NCBI RefSeq assembly: GCF_003144535.1
Contig: NZ_PHFJ01000002.1
Location: 342,813-406,812 of the forward strand
Length of the DNA: 64,000 nucleotides
Direction: 5' to 3'
DNA from: Proteus penneri
GTDB lineage: Bacteria > Pseudomonadota > Gammaproteobacteria > Enterobacterales > Enterobacteriaceae
In this document: positions 18,033-25,577 of the stretch, piece by piece
Layout of the letters: each line of letters begins with the position of its first letter
How positions within the stretch are numbered: position 1 is the stretch's first letter
Position numbers and translations under genes: made by a program
The notes under the pieces: model-generated
Told to the model about the DNA's origin: nothing
The model's database searches: none
Seen by the model: only the letters and a program-made list of their open reading frames with translations

Positions 18033-18785
18033 ATGCAGAGTTATCATTCGCTATCAGCCCAAGTTTACCAATTAGATAAACCTATAGGGTGTAGTTTTGG
18101 TGACGCAGAATATTATCAAGAACGTCTTAAGGATGTTAATGGTAAAATCTTAGAACCCGCGGTAGGAACTGGGCGTATTTTAATCCCTTTATTAAAGGCT
18201 GGATTTAATATAGAAGGGTTTGATCTTTCAGATGAGATGCTTTATTTCTGTATGGAAAATCTAAGAAGTAATGGATATTCTCAAGATAAAGTGACTAAAG
18301 ATAATTTGCTGACATTCCAAGTTGAGACACTTGTTGATGCAATAATTATTCCGACAGGGACTTTCTTATTGTTAGATAGCGAAATAAAAGCACTACAGTC
18401 ACTTCAACAATGTTATAACGCATTAAATCCAGGCGGACGTTTGCTAATTGACATTAGTTTGGCGCATACTTTTACTAAAGGCCAATGTTCTAGTCGACAA
18501 TTTGAAACGCCGGAAGGAGATTTAATTACCTTACAGATAGTAAATGCTGAAATAGATTATATTAATCAATTAACAGTATCTCATCATCGTTATGATAAAT
18601 GGAGAAATGGGAAAATAATTGAAAGTGAATGGGAAGTGTTTAAATTGAAATGGTTTGGTGTGAATGAATTTAAACGGATCCTTGAATCTATTGGCTTTGA
18701 TAAAATAACAATTTCTGGAAATTATCAATATCTACACGAACCAAATAACGAAACAGAAATTATTACTTTTGAAGCTTATAAATAG
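18033..18785 (+). CDS. SAM-dependent methyltransferase, class I
   Basis: 250 residues from ATG 18033; an upstream in-frame ATG at 17961 would add 24 Ile/Lys-rich residues unlike the family and is rejected. The SAM-binding glycine motif is ILEPAVGTGRIL (about 36-47), with the acidic loop GFDLSDEML after beta-2 and a motif IV-like stretch near IPTGTFLLLD. Later, YNALNPGGRLLIDIS is the typical post-motif III loop. The substrate cannot be read from sequence. A possible Fur box lies 210 bases upstream. A hairpin (18822-18842) follows the gene. Confidence 0.85.
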   Translation: MQSYHSLSAQVYQLDKPIGCSFGDAEYYQERLKDVNGKILEPAVGTGRILIPLLKAGFNIEGFDLSDEMLYFCMENLRSNGYSQDKVTKDNLLTFQVETLVDAIIIPTGTFLLLDSEIKALQSLQQCYNALNPGGRLLIDISLAHTFTKGQCSSRQFETPEGDLITLQIVNAEIDYINQLTVSHHRYDKWRNGKIIESEWEVFKLKWFGVNEFKRILESIGFDKITISGNYQYLHEPNNETEIITFEAYK

Positions 18786-18821
18786 AAATTAAATAGGATA
18801 TTGACAATAAGACCATAAAAT

Positions 18822-18842
18822 AATGACCTTTTGAAGGTCATT
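18822..18842 (+). terminator. Hairpin after methyltransferase gene
   Basis: AATGACCTT and AAGGTCATT form a 9-bp stem with a 3-base loop. The T-run (TTTTT) comes about 7 bases later, so it is weaker than a textbook terminator. Confidence 0.55.
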
Positions 18843-18974
18843 AAGTAGTTTTTCTATCTTTTTGAAAAGATAAAATGTTGTCTTTGCTATGAGAAAATAA
18901 AACAAGAGAATGTTTACTTTGAAAGAATAAATGATTTTATGTGTCAGTATTAAAGTGAGTTTTTAAGATAAAAA

Positions 18975-18995
18975 ATCCCCGCACTAGGCGGGGAT
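18975..18995 (-). terminator. Minus-strand terminator of SMI1/KNR4 remnant
   Basis: ATCCCCGC and GCGGGGAT form an 8-bp GC-rich stem. The A-run on the plus strand just before it (18971-18975) becomes a U-run on the minus strand, so it terminates minus-strand transcription from the remnant gene. Confidence 0.75.
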
Positions 18996-18998
18996 AAA

Positions 18999-19230
18999 TT
19001 AAATATCTATCGTGTCATCAAAAGCGTAGAGACCATAATAAGAGCCTGCACCACCATGACCAATTCGAGTGATAAAGTCGATATAGTTCTGTGGAAATTT
19101 ACATCCAAAATCTTTGTGTTAGTGACAAACAATAGCAACAAGTATTAATTTTTCACGGATATGCTCGGTGGGATTATGTGCATATTTCTTATTTATTTGT
19201 TCTCATTGTTGTAACGATGTCAACTTGTTT
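18999..19230 (-). pseudogene. SMI1/KNR4-family (SUKH) protein, decayed
   Basis: In one minus-strand frame the sequence reads (K)KYAHNPTEHIREKLILV, then a stop, then DFGCKFPQNYIDFITRIG followed by HGGAGSYYGLYAFDD and a final stop at 18999. The pattern FPxNYxxF...GxGGAGxYYGL is typical of SMI1/KNR4 proteins, many of which are immunity proteins to polymorphic toxins. In-frame TGA and TAA codons interrupt it and the start is not clear. The terminator downstream still looks intact. Confidence 0.7.
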
Positions 19231-19399
19231 TCTTTCAAAAAAAAATAAGATAAAACCCATAAAGTAAAGTCCCTGTTTAATTCTTAAATGCTTGTTTAAC
19301 AATCTGTTATGGTGAATAGAAGATCAAACATAAAATGATTTTCTTACTGAAATTACACTGTAAACTATTTTTATCTTTAATGAGAAAATAGTATTTTTA

Positions 19400-19418
19400 G
19401 ATAATGGTTTTCATTATT
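19400..19418. promoter_or_regulatory. Possible Fur box
   Basis: GATAATGGTTTTCATTATT agrees with the 19-base Fur consensus at 15 positions. It faces no clear gene on either side: a 14-codon ORF with a ribosome site (start 19442) lies on the plus strand but runs antisense through the RyhB terminator. In such AT-rich DNA it may be chance. Confidence 0.35.
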
Positions 19419-19450
19419 TATTGTACAAGGAGAATGAATATATGATAGAT

Positions 19451-19540
19451 AAAAAAGAGACCAACGCTAGGAGAGTTGGTCAATAAATACTAGAAGCAAT
19501 GTGAGCAATGTCGTTGTGAAAAACTGAGTAAAATACTCAA
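19451..19540 (-). ncRNA. ryhB: RyhB-like iron-responsive small RNA
   Basis: Minus-strand transcript of about 90 nt, the E. coli RyhB length. The seed ACATTGCTCACATTGCTTC (plus-strand 19493-19511) is identical to the RyhB core, and similarity extends to ACG on its 5' side and to AGTATT on its 3' side with one mismatch. A 5' hairpin GAGTA-TTT-TACTC precedes it. The 3' end is an intrinsic terminator, GACCAAC / GTTGGTC then TCTTTTTT. A Fur box covers the promoter region at 19558-19573. RyhB pairs with mRNAs of iron-using proteins (with Hfq) when iron is low. The 5' end is estimated from the hairpin and Fur box to within about 5 bases. Confidence 0.88.
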
Positions 19541-19557
19541 CTATTCATGCAATAAAG

Positions 19558-19573
19558 GATAATCATTATCATT
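19558..19573 (-). promoter_or_regulatory. Fur box of RyhB promoter
   Basis: GATAATCATTATCATT contains the perfect 13-base Fur core. It lies about 20-30 bases upstream of the estimated RyhB start, where Fur-iron binding would block transcription. Confidence 0.8.
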
Positions 19574-19637
19574 TAATGTGTCAAACCCACTAAGATTATG
19601 GTCACTATTTATTCACATTAAAAACCAACAAAATAAT

Positions 19638-19799
19638 TTAGTTGATAGAAACTAAAGTTGGTAATTTGTCAATTATAACAATGAGATCACTTTTTTCTGA
19701 TTTAGTATTTATCGCATTCTCAATGCTTTTCATTTTTTTTATTTTATTGATTAAATCCTTAGCATGTTGAGATCGTAAATGTATTGTTTTTTTAACCAT
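19638..19799 (-). CDS. Small hypothetical protein with Fur-like operator
   Basis: 53 residues, basic in the first half (MVKKTIHLRSQHAKDL, then INKIKKMKSI) and with a hydrophobic beta-like end (DLIVIIDKLPTLVS). ATG at 19799 follows a strong AAGGAG at the right spacing, and a Fur-like box lies about 57 bases upstream, so expression under iron limitation is likely. It is followed on the same strand by ryhB. I do not recognise the family. Confidence 0.6.
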   Translation of the reverse strand: MVKKTIHLRSQHAKDLINKIKKMKSIENAINTKSEKSDLIVIIDKLPTLVSIN

Positions 19800-19855
19800 G
19801 AGTATTCTCCTTACTTGTGATAACCACTAGCATAATAGTGATAACATTTAAATGC

Positions 19856-19872
19856 AAATGATAATCAATATC
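19856..19872 (-). promoter_or_regulatory. Fur-like box upstream of 53-residue ORF
   Basis: AAATGATAATCAATATCACT holds GATAATCAATATC, a 12 of 13 match to the Fur core, upstream of the small minus-strand gene starting at 19799. Confidence 0.55.
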
Positions 19873-19900
19873 ACTTGGTGTTAAAGGAGAGAATAAACTC

Positions 19901-20232
19901 TTGGGAAATATTGTGACACTGCTATATTCATACTTTATGTGCAGATTTTCTTACCTCAGAGCTATTTATGTTCCATTACTTAAGATCTCCATTGTTACTG
20001 CACGAAATGCACCATCTCATAAGCGAGTTATTAATACCATGAGGGGATGGGGAATTTCTGTTAATGAAGCTTTTTTATGGGAGGAGTAGATAAAGTAAAT
20101 GTGTTAAAGATTTTAAAACCACATATATTCTTTGATGATCAAAAATTACATTTAAAATCCTCGTATTAACTTCCTTCTGTACATATCCCGTTTGGGATAG
20201 CGAACAAAGATATAGATAATAAATTATTATAG
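19901..20232 (+). pseudogene. 5'-nucleotidase C-terminal remnant
   Basis: ISIVTARNAPSHKRVINTMR followed by GWGISVNEAF is the signature block of the PF06189 5'-nucleotidase family. After a one-base slip near 20070 the frame continues GGVDKVNVLKILKPHIFFDD, again family-typical (FFDDQ...H). An in-frame TAA follows, then SVHIPFGIANKD, the usual C-terminal end. One frameshift, one internal stop and absence of the N-terminal half make it a pseudogene. Confidence 0.78.
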
Positions 20233-20472
20233 TAAAAAAGGTGTGTGATATTTATATCATACCCTCTTTTTTTATTTTGTCTAATATGGCTTTTATTTGA
20301 AATATTCTATTTATATTTTTTTATTTAAATAAAACCAATAGCAAAGTTGGATCTATTTTTATAGAAGTAGTATGGTATTGGATAATTTATATATATTATA
20401 AATTAATAACGATTTATAGATATTTTATCTTAGATGTATCTAATTAATTAAAATTAAATAAGGAAAATTGAA

Positions 20473-20652
20473 ATGGATAATGATCATAGATTTTTTTCTG
20501 ATGATATATGCCCCAAAACCGCATTATATGGTCAATTTTATGGTGATAATCACTATGCGGGCAGAGATTATGAGCGGAAAATATATAACGGAAATAAATT
20601 CCCAAAAACTAAAAAAGGATTTTATTTTAAAAAGTTAATGAATTTTAAATGA
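20473..20652 (+). CDS. Small hypothetical protein, YjzC-like pattern
   Basis: 59 residues from ATG 20473, preceded by AAGGAAAA. It reads CPKTALYGQFYGDNHYAGRD, then a basic stretch, then NGNKFPKTKKGFYFKK. The order CPK-x-G/Y...AGRD/E...G-x-KFP-x-T-x-KG resembles small YjzC-type proteins of unknown role. No signal peptide or membrane helix. The frame is clean, with a plausible ribosome site, so I think it is a real gene despite its size. Confidence 0.6.
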   Translation: MDNDHRFFSDDICPKTALYGQFYGDNHYAGRDYERKIYNGNKFPKTKKGFYFKKLMNFK

Positions 20653-21101
20653 TAAAAGTAACAAGCAGTAATATAAAGTCACTTTAACAAAAGTATCAGT
20701 TGATGATTGCGTAATAACGAGTTTTAACTTGTTAAAATAATATTACATTAAATTTATTATTAAATTTCAAATGTCAGTAGATTAATAACCTTATCATAAA
20801 GGTTAGAAATTCTTTCTAATATTATTTGATCTTGAGTAAATATCATATTAAATGACTGGCTCAGTAATATGTAATCATCAACATTTTTTATATTATTGAT
20901 GGTTTATCTTTGGTTCTATTTATCGAATATACTGTAAGTTTCTAAAAATTTATAATATGTGGAATAAGTATATAAGTATAAAGTGAAAAGATATTATTAT
21001 AACAAGTGAGTTATTGATGTAAAAACTCACTTGTTAATATAAGAAATCATACAGTATGAAGATACAACATTAAGTTTGCTACATTATTTGGGTATAATTT
21101 A
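20653..21101. other. Intergenic region with possible gene fragment
   Basis: On the minus strand at about 20765-20890 roughly 40 codons between stops look protein-like (VDDYILLSQSFNMIF, then ERISNLYDKVINLLTFEI) but have no start, so they may be the tail of a lost gene. A perfect 12-bp inverted repeat (AACAAGTGAGTT / AACTCACTTGTT, 21001-21035) lies downstream of the minus-strand lipoprotein gene and may end its transcript. Confidence 0.4.
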
Positions 21102-21536
21102 TTATAAGTGTTCCCAGCATCCTGAATAATTCCAATCTGTAATAGTCCCTTTTTTATTAGCAACAAAATTATTTGTACAAATTGTCGATTGCCCCCATCC
21201 ATTATTTTGTGTCCATTTCCATGTGTATTGTGTGCCACCATCTGTTCTTTTATGTGTGTTACTAGGACTGCCCCAAGACATAACAAGATCATCTACGGAT
21301 TTGCCAACCCAATACGATCTACGCGCTTTGAACTCTTCTATCTGCTTTAATCTCTCTAACCTTGCTTTACTTGGTACTCCTTGCTCTTGGTTTTGTAAAG
21401 CTTGTTTATGTTTAGCTCCAGGTACTCCAGTAAGAGCATAAGTTAAGTCTGAAATAGCATCACGATCTCTTTGGGTACAACCATTTAGAATGAATAAGGA
21501 GAAGAAAGAAATAGCGAAAATTAATTTGTTAATCAT
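21102..21536 (-). CDS. Small lipoprotein, SmpA/OmlA-like motif
   Basis: 144 residues from ATG 21536, which follows AAGGAT at the right spacing; an in-frame ATG six codons upstream is less well placed. The signal peptide ends in lipobox LNGC. After a charged helix (KARLERLKQIEEFKARR) comes WVGKSVDDLVMSWGSPSNTH, then TQYTWKW, similar to the DLxxxxGxPxxxxxxxGxxxxxW pattern of BamE/SmpA-like small lipoproteins. Three further cysteines or aromatic clusters occupy the C-terminus. Function unknown. Confidence 0.75.
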   Translation of the reverse strand: MINKLIFAISFFSLFILNGCTQRDRDAISDLTYALTGVPGAKHKQALQNQEQGVPSKARLERLKQIEEFKARRSYWVGKSVDDLVMSWGSPSNTHKRTDGGTQYTWKWTQNNGWGQSTICTNNFVANKKGTITDWNYSGCWEHL

Positions 21537-21554
21537 AATAATCCTTTGTTGCAT

Positions 21555-21994
21555 TAGTAATTAATGCCATATATTTAATAATCATATCTTAAATTTATTT
21601 ATATTATATAGTTATCTATTGAGTGACTTAAAAATTTTCCGCTGATAATGAGCATTACACATGTAAATACCATCAAAATAACAAGCAAATAAAATATTGA
21701 ATTGTATTTATCCATAAATAATAAAATCATAAATAAAGTAACCAAATTCTAGCGATTAAGAAAATCAAGTGAGATACCTTCTTGATAAAATATCATTATT
21801 GATACGACAGCTATCATATTTATACCTGTTAGCTCAGGTTTGAGCTAACAGGTTTCGTAGGTAGAAATATAACTAAATATGATCGCCTGTTTTGAGCGAG
21901 AAGCAGACATTAAGATATAATAGTTTGGATGCGAGAATTTCAGGCTCAAAATGCCTATTATCCAGAAAAGTAACATTAGCAAACAGGAAAATAG
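21555..21994. other. Intergenic region with strong palindrome
   Basis: No gene seen. At 21824-21853 there is a perfect 13-bp inverted repeat, ACCTGTTAGCTCA and TGAGCTAACAGGT, around GGTT. A related sequence lies at 22853-22880, on the other side of the nucleotidyltransferase gene. Confidence 0.6.
21822..21853. repeat. Left flanking palindrome
   Basis: Its reverse strand contains TTAGCTCAAACCTGAGC, which matches TTAGCTCAAATCTGAGC at 22862-22878 in 16 of 17 bases. The pair brackets a single gene about 1 kb long. It could also act as a simple hairpin terminator. Confidence 0.55.
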
Positions 21995-22768
21995 ATGGCC
22001 ACCGATCATAACGATTTTATATCCCAGCCCAAATACGTGGAAATTCAACCTGCATTCTCACGTATAATTGAATGCGTTGTGACAAATCTAACTCATTGCT
22101 TTCCTGACCTTATACACAGTATATACGTATACGGAAGTGTAGCTGAAGGCAGAGCAGAGGAAGGTAGGTCTGATTTGGATATGACAGTCATTTTCAAACA
22201 TGAACTTGATCGGGCTACTAAAGAACAATTTGCAACTGTTCAGTCTGTTCTTGAAAAAAATAATCCCGTTATCAGTAAAATTGATTTTGATTGTGGTCTG
22301 CTGGGACAGGTTCTCGATCCAAATAATGTACTCAGTTGGGGATACTGGATTAAACATCACTGTCACTGCGTTTATGGCGAGGATTTGAGTCATCACTTTC
22401 AAGCTTTCAAACCTTCAAAAGCTATTGCAGTAGCTGTGAATGGTGACTTTATGCAGGTTCTGGATAAACTAGTAATTCAAATAAAAACATCTTCTAACGA
22501 AAACAAAAAGTTACAGCTTCAGCGCTCGGCTGCGCGAAAACTTATCAGAGCAACCAACATCCTTCGTAGTGAACAAGATAATGACTGGCCTGACTCTCTA
22601 CATGAGTATCGTGCTAAATTTAACTCACGATATCCTGCACTAGCGGAAGATATGGATTACCTATTGGAAATTAGCATTAAACCCCGAAGTGGCATAACAG
22701 ACTTCGAAAAACGGGTTATGGCATTTGCCCACTGGCTTAGCTCTGAATTTAATAGCCAAAAAGCCTAA
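21995..22768 (+). CDS. Nucleotidyltransferase-domain protein, aminoglycoside adenylyltransferase-like fold
   Basis: 257 residues. The pol-beta-type active site is clear: YVYGSVAEGRAEEGRSDLDM, with GS at 47-48 and the metal-binding Asp60 and Asp62. A further Asp in KIDFD may be the third acid. The C-terminal helical half (QRSAARKLIRATN, then RAKFNSRYPALAEDM) resembles those of ANT-type resistance enzymes, but no specific drug class can be assigned. ATG 21995 follows AGGAAA. It is flanked by related palindromes, and its base composition is less AT-rich than the surrounding DNA, so acquisition is likely. Confidence 0.8.
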   Translation: MATDHNDFISQPKYVEIQPAFSRIIECVVTNLTHCFPDLIHSIYVYGSVAEGRAEEGRSDLDMTVIFKHELDRATKEQFATVQSVLEKNNPVISKIDFDCGLLGQVLDPNNVLSWGYWIKHHCHCVYGEDLSHHFQAFKPSKAIAVAVNGDFMQVLDKLVIQIKTSSNENKKLQLQRSAARKLIRATNILRSEQDNDWPDSLHEYRAKFNSRYPALAEDMDYLLEISIKPRSGITDFEKRVMAFAHWLSSEFNSQKA

Positions 22769-22852
22769 CCAGATGCTCTTGTTAATCTCTTAAATAACCA
22801 ACGTCCGCTTCTAGCACAGAACAGTCTGTCAATTTAGAATCGACTCTGTATC

Positions 22853-22880
22853 ATACCTGTATTAGCTCAAATCTGAGCGA
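22853..22880. repeat. Right flanking palindrome-related sequence
   Basis: ATACCTGT, then ATTAGCTCAAATCTGAGCGA. Shares ATACCTGT and, inverted, 16 of 17 bases with the palindrome at 21822-21853. Confidence 0.5.
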
Positions 22881-22883
22881 GTA

Positions 22884-23072
22884 TTATATAATGAAATTGT
22901 TTTTAATATGAGACTCTATTATTGTGTTCTTTTCTTTTGGGGTAAATACGATCCTATCAGGAGGTATGTCTTTATCAATAAAGCTCATTGCCCCAATCAT
23001 AACATTGTCACCAATATGTAACTCATTACCAATGATATATGAGTTAGCACCAACTGTTACATTATTACCTAT
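22884..23072 (-). pseudogene. Hexapeptide-repeat acetyltransferase fragment
   Basis: The minus-strand frame reads IGNNVTVGANSYIIGN, then LHIGDNVMIGAMSFIDKDIP, ending at a TAA at 22884. Repeated [IV]GxxxxxGA/[IV]G units are a left-handed beta-helix, as in serine or sugar O-acetyltransferases. Upstream the frame meets stops at once, so only the last 60 or so residues survive. Confidence 0.7.
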
Positions 23073-23188
23073 CTTGGATCAGAAAAGACAATGTCCATAA
23101 ACAGGTAACCATAAGGATTGTCTGCAGATAAACGAGTCTCTTCTAACTGAGCAATATATTCCGCATTATTGATTTCAAGCTTAATCAT
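23069..23188 (-). CDS. Short ORF fused against acetyltransferase fragment
   Basis: 39 residues from ATG 23188, with ribosome site AGGTGAT directly upstream (MIKLEINNAEYIAQLEE, then RLSADNPYGYLFMDIVFSDP). The frame stops exactly where the beta-helix fragment begins in another frame, so it may be the broken start of a longer gene joined to it by deletion. Unknown function. Confidence 0.35.
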   Translation of the reverse strand: MIKLEINNAEYIAQLEETRLSADNPYGYLFMDIVFSDPR

Positions 23189-23312
23189 GGTATCACCTAT
23201 TTAACTGTGTTTTTATACAGTGATTTATATAAGGTAACGAATAGAATAGCAAGGAGAAATGGGCAATTTTATCAGCTAAAGAAAGGGGGATTTTGAGAGA
23301 TGATTTGTCGTC

Positions 23313-23367
23313 GTTTTACCAGAGTTTTACCAGAGTTTTACCAGAGTTTTACCAGAGTTTTACCAGT
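23313..23367. repeat. Five tandem copies of an 11-bp repeat
   Basis: GTTTTACCAGA is repeated five times without interruption; the last copy ends in T. The period of 11 bases is close to one helical turn. It lies between the 39-codon ORF and tRNA-Pro. Confidence 0.95.
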
Positions 23368-23386
23368 GGCAAATTTCAGACATAAA

Positions 23387-23412
23387 AAAACCAACCGTAA
23401 ATGGTTGGTTTT
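23387..23412 (-). terminator. Terminator downstream of proL (bidirectional)
   Basis: AAAACCAACC and GGTTGGTTTT form a 10-bp stem around a 6-base loop. A-run on one side and T-run on the other, so it can stop transcripts from either strand. Lies directly after minus-strand tRNA-Pro. Confidence 0.85.
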
Positions 23413-23424
23413 CTTAAATATTGT

Positions 23425-23501
23425 TGGTCGGCATGATAGGATTTGAACCTACGACCCCCGACACCCCATGACGGTGCGCTACCAGGCTGCGCTACATGCC
23501 G
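23425..23501 (-). tRNA. proL: tRNA-Pro(GGG)
   Basis: A 77-nt tRNA on the minus strand, beginning CGGCATG and ending CATGCCGACCA. D stem GCGC/GCGC, anticodon stem CCGTC/GTCGG, loop ATGGGGT with anticodon GGG, and T arm TTCAAAT. CCA is encoded. It is nearly identical to E. coli proL and lies next to yejM as in E. coli. Confidence 0.96.
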
Positions 23502-23586
23502 TTTGTGCCCTGTATATTACTGCTTTTGACTGCTAAAGCAACCCTTTGCTAATTAAGTGACGTAATTTTATACATCACTAATCGCG

Positions 23587-25323
23587 CTAGCGTTCAATAA
23601 AGCGTTTTTGTTCGGCAAGAACTTGGAGTAATAATTTTAAGTCAGGTTTTGCAGAGCTAATTTCTTTTCCTGATCTATCAAATAAAGCATACCGACCATG
23701 TTTATCTATCAACAAGGTATTATCTTGTAAAAAGACGACGAATGCCTCGTCATCACCTGTAAAAATCCATGGATGATTACGGGTACTTGCGAATAAATCT
23801 TCACCTTGTGAATAGTTATCTGCTGGGCTAATGACATGCAAAACATGCTGCATCAAGGTTGTCATAACATCTTGATGGCTTGTCATTCTATCAATAACTT
23901 GTGGCGTCATATTGGGCCAATGTATTATCAATGGCACTTGTGATTGGCTTAAATTAAAAGTGGTCTTATCTAACAGCCACTGATTAACCTGCTTCTTATT
24001 GTTGTCTTGATGATAGCTAGAAGTGACAACAACTACAGTATTATCCAGCGTTTTGGTTTTTTGTAATGTCTTAAATATTGTTTCTAGTTGATCATTTAAC
24101 GTAGCGCGTTGAGATGCATTATTGGTGTGACCATTAATTTGTAAGAAAGAGAACCAAGGGCTAGTTTGACTGTTTTTGATCAACCAATTATTCCAACTAT
24201 CAATGGTGGCACTGTTATCACCACTGCGTGATGTTGGGAGAGAGAAATCTGATAACACAGCTTGTTTAAACAATGGTGTTTGGAAACCATTAGTTGAAAA
24301 CATTGCTAATTGATAGTTTCGATAACTTAATGCATCGAAAAGTGCAGAGTTTTTTCTGCTACTTAATACACTGTCTAAATAAGAAGGTGAAATACCATAA
24401 AATAGGCCAAATAATGCAGTGCCATTATTAATGCCTGATGAATAATGTCTTGAAAAATAAAGACTATTTTGTGCGAATTGTTGCAAGCTTGGTAAATCGG
24501 ACACTTCTTCGTTACCTAAACCATCAATGACAACTATCAGCACGTTATAAGAATAGGTGTCCTTGGCATAGATTAATGGAGCAAGAGGATAGGTGATACC
24601 TTGCGCTGCTGGATTACCTTCACTGATAACACGTTGCTCATATTCTGATTGATTAATAAAACCATGACGTTCAAGAAATTTACGCGCCGTCATTGGATAC
24701 GATAATGGTAAATTGGCACGTTGCATGGTGATTGGGCGATAGAAATTAGCATCAGCCCAGATTGACATTGAGTGAGATAATATAAAGCAAGTAATAAAGA
24801 CACCAGCTAATGGTTTACCCCAACGTTGGCGATTTAAGCTACGTAATTTTTGCCAACTCCATGTTGCAAAAAGCATTTCAATAAGAAAGATGATGGGAAT
24901 GCCAATGAAAATAAGTTGCCATTCACGTGCCATTTCACCTTCATCTGGATTAATCACAAGATCCCAAACAAGTTGAGTCAAATGGAGTTGAAATTGCTGG
25001 TAAACGGCGATATCAAAAATAAGGATAGTTAATCCTGCACTGGCAAGAGCACAGGAAATAACTCTAAGTAGCCGTTGGGAGACCGCGACAAAGGTGAGAG
25101 GAAAAAGGATGAGTATATAGATAGCAAAGACAATAAAACTAAAATGTCCCATCCAGCTCACAATAGCGTAAAAACGACCAGCAAAAGTTGCAGGCCAATC
25201 AGAAATAAACAGGTAACGGCTCCCAAGCAGTAAGCTTAGAATAATATTAAATAGCGCAAACCAGTGACCCCAACTGATCATTTGGGAAACTTTTTCACGA
25301 TAGGACTGAGGTTTCGTTACCAT
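23587..25323 (-). CDS. yejM: Inner-membrane sulfatase-fold protein YejM (PbgA/LapC)
   Basis: 578 residues. The N-terminal part (to about 195) holds five membrane segments. It is followed by a basic linker and a periplasmic sulfatase-like domain (YNVLIVVIDGLGNEEVSDLP, then SRHYSSGINNGTALFGLFYG). YejM senses lipopolysaccharide at the inner membrane and controls LpxC proteolysis through LapB, and has been linked to cardiolipin transport; it is not an active sulfatase. Located downstream of yejL with a 26-base gap (one operon) and before proL, as in E. coli. Confidence 0.95.
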   Translation of the reverse strand: MVTKPQSYREKVSQMISWGHWFALFNIILSLLLGSRYLFISDWPATFAGRFYAIVSWMGHFSFIVFAIYILILFPLTFVAVSQRLLRVISCALASAGLTILIFDIAVYQQFQLHLTQLVWDLVINPDEGEMAREWQLIFIGIPIIFLIEMLFATWSWQKLRSLNRQRWGKPLAGVFITCFILSHSMSIWADANFYRPITMQRANLPLSYPMTARKFLERHGFINQSEYEQRVISEGNPAAQGITYPLAPLIYAKDTYSYNVLIVVIDGLGNEEVSDLPSLQQFAQNSLYFSRHYSSGINNGTALFGLFYGISPSYLDSVLSSRKNSALFDALSYRNYQLAMFSTNGFQTPLFKQAVLSDFSLPTSRSGDNSATIDSWNNWLIKNSQTSPWFSFLQINGHTNNASQRATLNDQLETIFKTLQKTKTLDNTVVVVTSSYHQDNNKKQVNQWLLDKTTFNLSQSQVPLIIHWPNMTPQVIDRMTSHQDVMTTLMQHVLHVISPADNYSQGEDLFASTRNHPWIFTGDDEAFVVFLQDNTLLIDKHGRYALFDRSGKEISSAKPDLKLLLQVLAEQKRFIER

Positions 25324-25349
25324 GTCTATAAATAATTTTTCTATGTTTA

Positions 25350-25577
25350 TTAGTGAATATTGCCTTCATCAATTGAAGCACGCAATGCGTGAACAAAAGA
25401 GTCAGTAATCAGCATTCGTTGAGCAGGGGCAATACTTGTATTAATTAAGTTTGTCACCATGTTCCCCAACACCATCAAAGAAAGATCTGTAGGAGTATGA
25501 TGTTTTTCAAGAACGCTGACAAGTTCTGCAAGTAATTGCTCAACTTGTTCATCACTATAACGGGATTTTTGTGGCAT
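25350..25577 (-). CDS. yejL: UPF0352 protein YejL
   Basis: 75 residues, the family length, with the conserved [20 protein letters not shown], then [15 protein letters not shown] and the C-terminal [10 protein letters not shown] small helical protein of unknown function. Always upstream of yejM in enterobacteria, and here 26 bases from it. Confidence 0.94.
   Translation of the reverse strand: MPQKSRYSDEQVEQLLAELVSVLEKHHTPTDLSLMVLGNMVTNLINTSIAPAQRMLITDSFVHALRASIDEGNIH

Noticed and set aside
22762..22860. GCCTAAC after the nucleotidyltransferase gene as an integron attC site
   Set aside because: The matching GTTRRRY end and the paired core sites could not be found; a single heptamer is not enough.
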